From the NCBI GenBank assembly GCA_012522445.1, contig JAAYKL010000092.1:16749-80748 (forward strand): a DNA stretch of 64,000 nucleotides. Reading direction: 5' to 3'. A model generated the notes under the pieces. That model saw nothing but the letters and a program-made list of their open reading frames with translations. It was not told the origin of the DNA and ran no database searches. A program made the position numbers and the translations under genes. Source of the DNA: Myxococcales bacterium. Its GTDB lineage: Bacteria > Myxococcota_A > Polyangia > JAAYKL01. Each line of letters opens with the position of its first letter. Position 1 is the first letter of the stretch. This document shows, piece by piece, positions 17,949-25,622 of the stretch.

Positions 17949-17977
17949 ACCGTACAAATTTTACCCTTTGAAGTCAA
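17949..17977 (-). promoter_or_regulatory. Promoter of manA
   Basis: Minus strand: TTGACT (17977-17972), a 17-nt spacer and TACGGT (17954-17949), giving a leader of about 65 nt. The manA / GH18 intergenic region holds this promoter and the GH18 promoter pointing the other way. Confidence 0.45.
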
Positions 17978-18027
17978 TTCCCGGGAATGACGCGCCGCCG
18001 CCCCCGTGGCGGGTCGACAAAATCATT

Positions 18028-18056
18028 TTGTCCCGCGCGGGCAGTGCGCTTATAAA
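18028..18056 (+). promoter_or_regulatory. Promoter of the GH18 lipoprotein gene
   Basis: TTGTCC (18028-18033), an exact 17-nt spacer and TATAAA (18051-18056). The start near 18063 makes the ATG at 18061 unusable and supports the ATG at 18091, which has GGAG eight bases upstream. Confidence 0.6.
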
Positions 18057-18090
18057 AAGAATGTCACAACGCCCAACGAAGGAGACAACC

Positions 18091-19299
18091 ATGCCCCATC
18101 GCTTCCCCCAATGGATGTTTTGTGTCGCCTGGATGGCCCTACTGGCCACCGCCTGCAGCGACGACAACACCCGCGACAACAACGACGCGTGGAACAACCC
18201 GCCGCAGAGCACCGACACCGGGAACAACCCGCCGCCCAGCACCGACACCGGGAACAACCCGCCGCAAAGCACCGACTCCTGGAACCACCCGCCGCAAAGC
18301 ACCGACTCCTGGAACAACCCGCCGCCCAGCACCGACTCCTGGAACAACCCGCCGCCCAGCACCGACACCGGGAACAACCCGCCGCCCGACACCGACACCG
18401 GGCCGGACAAAAACCGCGGGCTCATCTTTGGCTGCGCCCCCGAATACCGCCCCGAGCCCACGCTCGAGCAGCTCCAGCGCCTCACCCACATCATCCCCTT
18501 CTCCTTGCAGGTCAACGAGAACGGCACGCTCAACCAAGGCACGGTGCCCCCGTGGCTCACCAGCGCCTTTGTCACCAAGGCCCACAACGCCGGCGTGCGC
18601 GTCGACATCATGGCGGGCGGCTGGGGTCGCTCCTGGGGATTTTCCAGCGCTGTCGCCAACCACCGCGCCACCTTGGTCGCCAACTTTGTCGCCTACGCCA
18701 ACGGACTCAACCTGGACGGCATCAACATCGACTGGGAGTTCCCCCAGCCCAGCGAGATGAACGCCTTCGGCCAATTCCTCACCGAGCTCAAGGCCGCCAT
18801 GCGTCCCGAGCAACAGCTCTCCATCGCGGTGGGCGGCTTTCACGATCCCAGCGAGTTCCCCGACAGCGTCTTCGCAGCCGTCGACTTCATCCAGCTCATG
18901 GCCTACGACATGAGCAGCCACTGGCCCAGCCACTCCGATTACAACGAGTCGATCAAGCTCATCGACCGCTGGTGGAACTACGCCCAAGACAAGGGCCTCG
19001 AGAAAACCGGCCTCGTCCTGGGCGTGCCTTTTTACACGCGGCCCAGCGAACAGCTCTGGTCCGATTTCATCGCCGCGGCTGGCGCCAACGCCTCCCAGGT
19101 CATCGCCACCGACGTGTGGAACGGCCAGGAATACAACGGCATCACCACGATGAAAAACAAAACCGCCCACTGCTACAACAACGGCTACGGCGGCATCATG
19201 TTCTGGGAGCTGGGACAGGACACCGCCGCCACCCACCAATACTCCCTCCTCAACGCCATCAGCGAAGAAACCATCGCCTTGCGCGGCTCACTCCGCTAG
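18091..19299 (+). CDS. Surface lipoprotein with GH18 (chitinase-like) catalytic domain
   Basis: A 402-residue lipoprotein. The signal peptide ends at a lipobox-like LLATAC, so Cys21 should carry lipid. Residues 35-104 are seven tandem decapeptides (NNPPQSTDTG type) forming a Pro/Ser/Thr linker. The rest is a glycoside hydrolase 18 TIM barrel. The catalytic DGxxxDxE motif is LDGINIDWEFP with E216 as proton donor. Later blocks are FIQLMAYDM and the barrel-closing GGIMFWELGQD. Chitin or peptidoglycan-like beta-1,4-GlcNAc substrates are usual for the family; the true substrate is unknown. Confidence 0.9.
   Translation: MPHRFPQWMFCVAWMALLATACSDDNTRDNNDAWNNPPQSTDTGNNPPPSTDTGNNPPQSTDSWNHPPQSTDSWNNPPPSTDSWNNPPPSTDTGNNPPPDTDTGPDKNRGLIFGCAPEYRPEPTLEQLQRLTHIIPFSLQVNENGTLNQGTVPPWLTSAFVTKAHNAGVRVDIMAGGWGRSWGFSSAVANHRATLVANFVAYANGLNLDGINIDWEFPQPSEMNAFGQFLTELKAAMRPEQQLSIAVGGFHDPSEFPDSVFAAVDFIQLMAYDMSSHWPSHSDYNESIKLIDRWWNYAQDKGLEKTGLVLGVPFYTRPSEQLWSDFIAAAGANASQVIATDVWNGQEYNGITTMKNKTAHCYNNGYGGIMFWELGQDTAATHQYSLLNAISEETIALRGSLR
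18193..18402 (+). repeat. Seven in-frame 30-bp tandem repeats (decapeptide linker)
   Basis: Seven consecutive 30-bp units encode NNPPxSTDTG or NNPPxSTDSW variants inside the GH18 lipoprotein. Units differ only at the Gln/Pro position, one His, the TG/SW ending and a final Asp. The copy number is likely to vary between strains through slippage or recombination. Confidence 0.95.
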
Positions 19300-19354
19300 C
19301 CAACAGATCAGAAATATCGGGAAAGGGAAAGAATGCGGGCGGACGGCGGGGAAG

Positions 19355-20596
19355 CTACTTCGCGTCGGCCTTGGCCTTGGCTTCTGCCAGCTCCTTGAGC
19401 TTGCTCGCCACTTTGTCCCGAACGTGCTTCACGTGAGTGCCCTCCATTTTGTCGAGCTGCTTGCCCAGGGCTTCCAGTTGCTTAACGGTGCCCCACTTGG
19501 CGATTACGTCCACCGCCGAAGTGCGCCCCAACCAGTTGGCGTCGTTGTCCAATGCGATCTCTGTCATCACGGCCAAGTATTCGGCAGGCTTGAAATACGT
19601 AGCATTTTTCTTCCAGGCCTCGATGGTCCGATCGCTGGTGCTGCGCAGCCCACCCACCGAATTCCACGCCGGGATGTTTTCGCTGCGGGGCGTCTTCTTG
19701 AAATACGCAACCTGGGCATTGTAAGCGGCCTCGCTCAGGTTTTCGTGGAAGGGAAACTGGAACCACATGTACTCCAAACCATCGACGCAGTTGCTGTGGA
19801 TTTTGTGCTCCTCGGGGTTGTCCAGGATCGCCGTGATGGTCTCGATCACTTGGTCGTCAGCCAGTTTGCCAGCGCCAGCACACGCCGCGCCGCGCACTTT
19901 TTGATCCGCGTCTTTCATGAGTTCGATAATTGCTTCGACTGCACCCTCCACTCCCTTCGACCAGGAGTTGCCAATGGCCCGGGCCGCCTCACGGCGCAAG
20001 ATGGCGTCCTCGTGCTTGGCGTGTCCAAAAATGTAACCTGCCGCCTCGGGCTTTTTCATTTCATTGGACAGCAAGCGAATCGTGGCGCCAATGACGACTG
20101 GATCTTTGTCGTCTTTCACAATGTTGAGGAGTTCTTTTACGCTGTCAGCGCTCTGTCCAAAAAGGCTACCCCGGTTCATGATCAAATAAGACTTCAACTT
20201 CCCCCCAGCCGTCGGAAACAAGCGCTCGCCGATGGCTGTTCTGTTAACGCCTTGCGCCAACACGAAATCTTCTTCCTTGATTAAGTGCACCTTGCGCAAC
20301 ACCACCAATGCCGGACACGCCTCTTTGAGGATGTGGGTCTCCTCTGTCACGTCGCATTTGTCGATGCCCAACAACAAGGCTTCGTATTCCGTCTCGGAGA
20401 TGGCCTTGGGGTCCTTAAAAATTTTGTACAGCCCTTCTTTGGTGAACTCCGCACCATCAATTAGGGCTTGCGCCGGGCTCACTTCTTTTTTGGGTGCTTT
20501 CTCCGCGCCCTCTGCGGCATCGGTTGCGGGTTCTGCCTTGCCTCCACAGGACGCCAATAAAATTGCGAACAACAACAAACCAATACGTGTCAACAT
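19355..20596 (-). CDS. HEAT-repeat lipoprotein
   Basis: A 413-residue lipoprotein. The signal peptide ends at the canonical lipobox LLASC, followed by an Ala/Glu/Lys-rich spacer. The middle has helical HEAT/PBS-like repeats (KDDKDPVVIGATIRLL; AILRREAARAIGNS; KDADQKVRGAACAGAGKL). The tail is Lys/Ala-rich (ELAEAKAKADAK). Probably a periplasmic or surface scaffold; no partner is evident. Of two adjacent ATG codons, the second (20596) lies six bases from GGGAG and is preferred. It converges on the GH18 gene. Confidence 0.8.
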   Translation of the reverse strand: MLTRIGLLLFAILLASCGGKAEPATDAAEGAEKAPKKEVSPAQALIDGAEFTKEGLYKIFKDPKAISETEYEALLLGIDKCDVTEETHILKEACPALVVLRKVHLIKEEDFVLAQGVNRTAIGERLFPTAGGKLKSYLIMNRGSLFGQSADSVKELLNIVKDDKDPVVIGATIRLLSNEMKKPEAAGYIFGHAKHEDAILRREAARAIGNSWSKGVEGAVEAIIELMKDADQKVRGAACAGAGKLADDQVIETITAILDNPEEHKIHSNCVDGLEYMWFQFPFHENLSEAAYNAQVAYFKKTPRSENIPAWNSVGGLRSTSDRTIEAWKKNATYFKPAEYLAVMTEIALDNDANWLGRTSAVDVIAKWGTVKQLEALGKQLDKMEGTHVKHVRDKVASKLKELAEAKAKADAK

Positions 20597-20656
20597 CATC
20601 TTCTCCCTTTCTTGGTATGCACCATGCATCCAACAGTTTTGTATTTATGTGCGAAG

Positions 20657-20686
20657 AAAATACACCGATTGAAAGCCCAAATGCAA
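20657..20686 (-). promoter_or_regulatory. Candidate promoter of the HEAT lipoprotein gene
   Basis: Minus strand: TTGCAT (20686-20681), an 18-nt spacer and TATTTT (20662-20657), about 60 nt before the start at 20596. Confidence 0.4.
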
Positions 20687-20728
20687 TATGGCAAATCAGA
20701 AAGACTTTACCGCATTGCCGAGGAGCCC

Positions 20729-21148
20729 ATGAAAACACTGAAAATCAGCCACATTGGCATCGCCGTGCCACGCATTGAAGAACAACTGGCCTTTTACCGC
20801 GACACCCTCTCCTTGCCCCTCGTCGGCGTTGAGGAGGTGCCGTCCCAACAGGTGCGCGTGACCTTCTTTTCCGTTGGCGAATCCAACATCGAACTCTTAG
20901 AGCCCACAACTCTAGAGAGCCCCATTCAAAAATTTCTCGACGCCAACCAGGGAAAGGCGCGCATTCACCACATCGCTTACGAAGTCGAGGACATCGAAGC
21001 CGCCCTGGCCGAAATGAAGCGCCAAGGGTTGCGACTGGTGGACGAAACACCCCGAGAGGGCGCGGGAGGCGTGCGCATCGCCTTTGTACACCCGCGGGCG
21101 GCTGGCGGCATCTTGACCGAGCTGTGCGAGCACCCCAAGGCCCCGTAA
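20729..21148 (+). CDS. mce: Methylmalonyl-CoA epimerase
   Basis: A 139-residue vicinal-oxygen-chelate (glyoxalase-fold) enzyme interconverting (2R)- and (2S)-methylmalonyl-CoA in propionate metabolism. The fold starts KISHIGIAVPRIEEQLAFYRDTL. The metal-binding His of the second half is in ARIHHIAYEVEDIEAAL, and the C-terminus has GGILTELCEHP, matching the family. The length is normal. The ATG at 20729 has AGGAG just upstream. The mutase genes are not in the window, so the gene stands apart from its pathway. Confidence 0.93.
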   Translation: MKTLKISHIGIAVPRIEEQLAFYRDTLSLPLVGVEEVPSQQVRVTFFSVGESNIELLEPTTLESPIQKFLDANQGKARIHHIAYEVEDIEAALAEMKRQGLRLVDETPREGAGGVRIAFVHPRAAGGILTELCEHPKAP

Positions 21149-21160
21149 CGCCCGCCCCTT

Positions 21161-22828
21161 TTAACGGGACGCGCCGGGGCGAAAATGCAGCGAGATGCGG
21201 TGACTGGCGCCGCTGAGGCTCTTGGCAAAAAGCCACCCCGTCGCCTTCTTGCGGATGCAGCGCGCCAGGGCCGGTGGCACATCGCCGAGCACGGTTGCCT
21301 CTCTCACGAGGCCATCCGGCAAAATCTCCAGCGCCAAGATGCCCGTGATTTCCTGCTCTGTATTGAGCGCCGCGTAACACGCCTGCACCTGGGAGCGATA
21401 CTTTTGGTAGTCCTGCGCGATGAGGCCGGGGGTGAGCGTTTTGTACAGCGACACCTTCTTGGGCGCCTTTTGCATTTCAACGACGATGTCGCGGTCCGCG
21501 TCGGGCGTGAAGGAGAGTTGATACGGGCGATGGTCCGGCGCCTCCACGCGCAACTGCACCAAGACGCTGCCTTTGTGCAAGTGAAACGGGTTGTCGGCCA
21601 CTGCGCTGTCGTCGATGTAAAACCGCGCCGCGTCGGGCAAGTTGTGCAGCACAACGCGCACATGGTCGGAGACATCGGCCGTCGTCGTCTTGGCTTCGGT
21701 GTCAACGCGCCACGGCGCACGGCGCCACATATATCCGCCCGCGAGCAACAGCAGGAGCAAGAGCGCCAAGGCGGCCACGCGCAGCGGACCGCGCAATCCC
21801 AACGGAGCAGCCTGTGCCGGGCCCGGCAACATGACGGTGGGTGCGTCGTGCGTCACATGGGAGGCGATCATCGGCGCGAAAGTTGGCGTCCCCAGAGACC
21901 CCGTGGCCGTGGTCAGCACCTCGATGGAGGCCCCCAACTGCGCCAGCCCAGCGTCTCGCTCTTCCCATGCGGACATCTGCGACAACGCCGCCAAAAACGC
22001 CTGCGCAGACGCGTAGCGCTCGGCGGGTTCCTTCTCGAGGGCGCGCAGCACAATGGGCACCGCTTCCGGTGGAAAGTGCGGGTTGACCGCCAAGGGCGGC
22101 TTGGGCGGCTCGGTCAAAATGCTGAGGATGAGGGCGTTGTAATTGTCGCCGCGAAAGGGCAGCGCCCCTGCCAGCATTTCATAAAAAATACACCCCACCG
22201 AAAACAGATCTGACGCCGCCGAAATCTCTCCCTTTCCCCGGGCCTGCTCCGGAGACATGTAAGCGGGTGTGCCCAGCAGCGCGCCGTCAGCCGTGAGCCG
22301 CGTCAGATGCGCCGTGTCAGTGGGCAGGGTGTGCGAGATGCCAAAGTCGATGATCTTCACCACTGGCGGTCCATCCGGGGGGCGCGTGATAAAGATGTTG
22401 TCGGGCTTGAGGTCGCGGTGAATGACGCCCTGTTCGTGCACCTGCGCCAGCGCGCTCAGCACCTGCGATAAAATGCCCACGGCCGCCGCAACGGGAATCG
22501 TCTGCAAGCGTCCCAGCATCAGCTCCAGGCTCTCTCCCTCCAAGTACTCCATCACCATGTAGGGCTCGCCCCACGGCGCCTTCCCCACGTCGCGCAGCGC
22601 GATGATGTTGGGGTGAATGATGGCCGCTGTGGTCTCGGATTCGCGTTGAAAGCGCTTCAAGATTTTCTCATCTGCCAACAGCGCCGCATGCAGCAATTTC
22701 ACCGCCACCTTGTCGCCGGTTTGCAAGCAGATCCCCTGGTACACCTCCCCCATGCCGCCGGATCCCACGACACCGACAAGCTGGTACTTGCCGTCCAAAA
22801 TTTCTGCGATGCGGTCTTCACTACTCAT
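21161..22828 (-). CDS. Transmembrane Ser/Thr kinase with AgmX/TonB-like C-terminal domain
   Basis: A 555-residue Hanks-type kinase. The catalytic domain covers about residues 14-285: GSGGMG loop, K44, HRDLKPDN (H137-R138-D139), DFG 161-163 and GTPAYMSPEQ. A membrane helix at 351-368 puts the rest in the periplasm. The outer part begins with a PEGA-like beta segment (about 385-445). It ends with a Cys-bearing domain (YRSQVQACYAAL ... ALARCIRKKATGWLFAK) resembling the AgmX/PglI C-terminal TonB-like module. The kinase could thus sense or act on the envelope (inference). It is divergent from the pilT-like gene and converges on mce. Confidence 0.92.
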   Translation of the reverse strand: MSSEDRIAEILDGKYQLVGVVGSGGMGEVYQGICLQTGDKVAVKLLHAALLADEKILKRFQRESETTAAIIHPNIIALRDVGKAPWGEPYMVMEYLEGESLELMLGRLQTIPVAAAVGILSQVLSALAQVHEQGVIHRDLKPDNIFITRPPDGPPVVKIIDFGISHTLPTDTAHLTRLTADGALLGTPAYMSPEQARGKGEISAASDLFSVGCIFYEMLAGALPFRGDNYNALILSILTEPPKPPLAVNPHFPPEAVPIVLRALEKEPAERYASAQAFLAALSQMSAWEERDAGLAQLGASIEVLTTATGSLGTPTFAPMIASHVTHDAPTVMLPGPAQAAPLGLRGPLRVAALALLLLLLLAGGYMWRRAPWRVDTEAKTTTADVSDHVRVVLHNLPDAARFYIDDSAVADNPFHLHKGSVLVQLRVEAPDHRPYQLSFTPDADRDIVVEMQKAPKKVSLYKTLTPGLIAQDYQKYRSQVQACYAALNTEQEITGILALEILPDGLVREATVLGDVPPALARCIRKKATGWLFAKSLSGASHRISLHFRPGASR

Positions 22829-22958
22829 GCTTCGCGTGTCATAACAGAAAGGCGCGCCAGCGACACGCCGCTTGTGTTATTTCGAAAGCCTGGCAGCACC
22901 AAAAGTTCTCGCCCCAATGAAAATGCCCTTGTTTCCACGAGAGGAAATCGCGTCAACC

Positions 22959-24035
22959 ATGGAAAAAGAACAGTTCAACCGCTACTTGCAAGCCTCGGCC
23001 CAACACCGCGCCTCCGACATCCACTTTCGCATTGGCTCCGCGCCTCTCTTTCGCGTGCGCGGCGTCCTGCGCCCCCTCAAGCAGCCGCCCCTCACCGAAG
23101 AGGACACCCTGGACATCGCCCGCATCGTCATCTCCGACGAAGCGGTGCTCGCCCAATTGCACAAGCTCCAAGACCACGACACGGCCTACGTGCTACCGGG
23201 CGTCGCGCGATTTCGCATCAACGTCTACCGCCAACGCGGCTCGCTGGCCTTTGTCTGCCGCGTCATCTCCGAGCAAATCCCCACCTTCGAAGATCTGCTG
23301 CTGCCGCCCCAGATGCACGAACTCGCCGACTACCAGCGCGGACTGGTGCTCATCACCGGCGCCGCCGGAACCGGCAAGTCCTCCACCCTGGCCGCCATCA
23401 TCCAGCACATCAACGAGCAGCGCGCCGCCCACATCATCACCATCGAAGACCCCATCGAGTTCATCCACCACGACATACAATCGTCCATTTCGCAGCGCGA
23501 AGTCGGGCAAGACACCGAGGACTTCAACCGCGCCTTACGCGCCGCGCTCCGCCAAAACCCCGACGTCATCTTGGTGGGCGAGATGCGCGACCTCGAGACC
23601 ATCGACATCGCCCTCAAGGCCGCCGAAACGGGCCACATGGTTTATTCCACCGTGCACACGCCCGATGCCACGCGCACCATCGGCCGCCTCATCGCCATGT
23701 TCCCGCAATCCGAACAGCAAATGGTCCGCGTGCGCCTCGCCGAAAACCTGCGGGCGACGATGAGCCAACGCCTAATTCAACGCAAAGACGCGCAGGGGCT
23801 GGTGCTGGCCACCGAAATCATGAAGGTCACGGGCTCCGTCGAAGACGCCATCCGCAACCCCGAGCTCACCGGCACGTTGAAAGACATCATCGAAAAGAGC
23901 CGCGAGCAGTACGGCATGCAATCCTTCGACCAGTGCCTCACCGACCTGTACCACGGCGGTCTCATCTCCTTGGATACAGCGCGGCGCGCCTCGTCCAACG
24001 CCTCCGACTTCGAACGCGCGCTGAATTTCGAATGA
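22959..24035 (+). CDS. pilT: PilT/PilU-family twitching motility ATPase
   Basis: A 358-residue type IV pilus retraction-type ATPase. The N-terminal domain has the family RASDIHFRIGSAPLFRV. Walker A is GAAGTGKSS (134-142), a variant of the usual GPTGSGKS. The Asp box is IITIEDPIEFIH, Walker B is VGEMRDLETI, and the His box is TGHMVYSTVHT. The C-terminal half has the family DLYHGGLIS. Other pilus genes are absent here, so retraction or a related secretion ATPase role is inferred from family. An ATG at 22917 is a possible earlier start, but 22959 fits the family's N-terminal length. Confidence 0.9.
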   Translation: MEKEQFNRYLQASAQHRASDIHFRIGSAPLFRVRGVLRPLKQPPLTEEDTLDIARIVISDEAVLAQLHKLQDHDTAYVLPGVARFRINVYRQRGSLAFVCRVISEQIPTFEDLLLPPQMHELADYQRGLVLITGAAGTGKSSTLAAIIQHINEQRAAHIITIEDPIEFIHHDIQSSISQREVGQDTEDFNRALRAALRQNPDVILVGEMRDLETIDIALKAAETGHMVYSTVHTPDATRTIGRLIAMFPQSEQQMVRVRLAENLRATMSQRLIQRKDAQGLVLATEIMKVTGSVEDAIRNPELTGTLKDIIEKSREQYGMQSFDQCLTDLYHGGLISLDTARRASSNASDFERALNFE

Positions 24036-24200
24036 CTCTGAACGCCTCCCCAAACAGGCTCCCCAAATCCTCCCCAAATCACTCTGAACGCCCCATTTTT
24101 TCACCGCCCAAACCGGGACAACATCTGTCTCGCGACGGGACACTTTTTGGCCGAACTTCAAAAAACGCAAAATAATGTGCAATAATTTCAAAGGGTTGCA

Positions 24201-24220
24201 CAGTGCACATATGTGCACTG
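24201..24220. promoter_or_regulatory. Perfect 20-bp palindrome (candidate operator)
   Basis: CAGTGCACATATGTGCACTG is a perfect dyad with no spacer. A TTGCAC at 24196-24201 overlaps its left edge and could act as a -35 box with a weak -10 (TGACAT) at its right edge, which would place an operator inside a promoter. The site lies between pilT and the terminator, about 285 bp before ilvC. The protein that binds it is unknown. Confidence 0.6.
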
Positions 24221-24246
24221 ACATTTTCTCCCGCGCATCGAACGGC

Positions 24247-24264
24247 GCCCAGGCGGGCTTTTTT
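24247..24264 (+). terminator. Intrinsic terminator after pilT / before ilvC
   Basis: A short stem GCCC (24247-24250) / GGGC (24255-24258) is followed by six T (24259-24264). It can be extended by flanking GC bases only weakly. It would stop plus-strand transcripts from pilT or from a start at the palindrome before they reach ilvC. Confidence 0.5.
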
Positions 24265-24378
24265 ATGCATCCAAATGCCGTGAAAATCCTCCGCCCGGTA
24301 CTGGAGAAGAGACCTGCATTGAACCACATCCCCGCATCCCTGTCCATTTCCGCGCGCCCCACACGGCCAATTCTTTTC

Positions 24379-24406
24379 TTGCACAAAGATATTCTAATCT
24401 TATAAT
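24379..24406 (+). promoter_or_regulatory. ilvC promoter
   Basis: TTGCAC (24379-24384), a 16-nt spacer and consensus TATAAT (24401-24406). The start near 24414 gives a leader of about 72 nt. The position rules out the in-frame ATG at 24405 and supports ATG 24486. Confidence 0.7.
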
Positions 24407-24485
24407 GCCACGAAAATTGTCGTCGTCAGATGTCGCAAACCAACTGATGACCCAACCCAACACTGTTTTGCAGGAGAAACCCAAC

Positions 24486-25586
24486 ATGGCTACTATCGAT
24501 TTTGGCGGCGTAAAAGAAACCGTAATTACGCGCAAAGAGTTCCCCATTAGCCGCGCTCGCAGAGTGCTGAAAAACGAAACCATCGCCATCATCGGCTATG
24601 GCGTGCAAGGCCCGGCCCAGGCCCTCAATCTCAAAGACAACGGCTTCAACGTCATCATCGGACAGTCCAAAGAGTTCATCAAAGACTGGAACCGCGCCAA
24701 GGCCGACGGCTTTGTTCCCGGCAAGACCCTCTTCGAAATCGAAGAAGCCGCCAAGCAGGCCACCGTTATCCAAGTGCTGGTCTCCGACGCCGCGCAAAAG
24801 GCCATCTGGCCCAAATTGAAAAAGTGCCTCAACCCCGGCGACGCCCTCTACTTTTCGCACGGCTTCTCCGTGGTCTACAGCGACCTCACCAAGGTCATCC
24901 CCCCAGATTTTGTCGACGTCATCATGGTCGCCCCCAAGGGTTCGGGCACCTCTGTGCGCCGCAACTTCTTAACCGGAGCGGGCATCAACTCCAGCTACGC
25001 CGTCTACCAGGATTACACCGGCCGCGCCGAAGAGCGCTGCTTGGCCCTGGGCATCGGCGTGGGCTCGGGCTACCTATTTCCCACCACCTTCGAAAAAGAA
25101 GTTTACAGCGATCTCACCGGTGAACGCGGCGTGCTCATGGGCGCCTTGGCGGGCATCATGGAAGCCCAGTACGACGTACTCCGCCAAAACGGCCACTCCC
25201 CCAGCGAGGCCTTCAACGAGACCGTCGAAGAACTCACCCAGAGCCTCATCCGCCTGGTGGACGAAAACGGCATGGACTGGATGTATTCGAACTGCAGCGC
25301 CACAGCCCAACGCGGTGCCCTCGACTGGCGTCCGAAGTTCAAAAAAGCCACGCTGCCGCTCTTTAAAGACCTCTACAAGTCCGTAAAATCCGGCGCAGAG
25401 ACCCAACGCGTATTGCGGGTCTGCGGCGGCAAAAACTACAAAGAGCGCCTCGACAAAGAATTGTCTGCCATGGGCAACTCCGAAATGTGGCTCGCCGGCA
25501 AAGCGGTGCGCACGCTGCGCCCCAAGACCACCGGAAAAGGCATCACCAAAGCCACCAAGGGCGTTGCCGGTCGCAAATCCAACTAA
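24486..25586 (+). CDS. ilvC: Ketol-acid reductoisomerase, eukaryote/Bacteroidetes-like form
   Basis: A 366-residue NAD(P)H-dependent enzyme of valine, leucine and isoleucine biosynthesis. It has the Rossmann GYGVQGPAQALNLKDNGFNV, then LYFSHGFSVVYSDL, VDVIMVAPKGSG, and the metal-binding helical domain (SDLTGERGVLMGALAG; GHSPSEAFNETVEELTQSL; YSNCSATAQRGALDW). Wording such as LRDNG/LKDNGFNVIIGQ and NGHSPSEAFNETVEE is closer, from memory, to fungal Ilv5 and Bacteroidetes enzymes than to standard bacterial class I KARI. The last 25 residues form a basic Lys/Gly/Thr tail. AGGAG lies ten bases before ATG 24486. Confidence 0.95.
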   Translation: MATIDFGGVKETVITRKEFPISRARRVLKNETIAIIGYGVQGPAQALNLKDNGFNVIIGQSKEFIKDWNRAKADGFVPGKTLFEIEEAAKQATVIQVLVSDAAQKAIWPKLKKCLNPGDALYFSHGFSVVYSDLTKVIPPDFVDVIMVAPKGSGTSVRRNFLTGAGINSSYAVYQDYTGRAEERCLALGIGVGSGYLFPTTFEKEVYSDLTGERGVLMGALAGIMEAQYDVLRQNGHSPSEAFNETVEELTQSLIRLVDENGMDWMYSNCSATAQRGALDWRPKFKKATLPLFKDLYKSVKSGAETQRVLRVCGGKNYKERLDKELSAMGNSEMWLAGKAVRTLRPKTTGKGITKATKGVAGRKSN

Positions 25587-25622
25587 CCCCTCCACCACCA
25601 CGCCCCGCCACATTGCCACGCC

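Larger units (their letters stand above)
24036..24485. other. 450-bp regulatory region between pilT and ilvC
   Basis: No gene is seen here. From left to right it holds direct repeats of CTCTGAACGCC and CCCCAAA words (24036-24090), an AT-rich stretch, the 20-bp palindrome, an intrinsic terminator, the ilvC promoter and an ilvC leader of about 72 nt. An open frame from ATG 24405 is rejected as a start because that ATG lies in the -10 box. Confidence 0.8.

Noticed and set aside
18193..18402. CRISPR-like regular repeat array
   Set aside because: The 30-bp units have no spacers and are in frame, encoding a decapeptide linker.
24201..24220. The palindrome as an intrinsic terminator
   Set aside because: It has no hairpin loop as a perfect dyad and no T-run directly after it; a separate terminator follows at 24247.
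24405..24485. ilvC starting at ATG 24405
   Set aside because: That ATG lies inside the consensus TATAAT, and the protein family begins at about residue 1 of the 24486 start, which has AGGAG.
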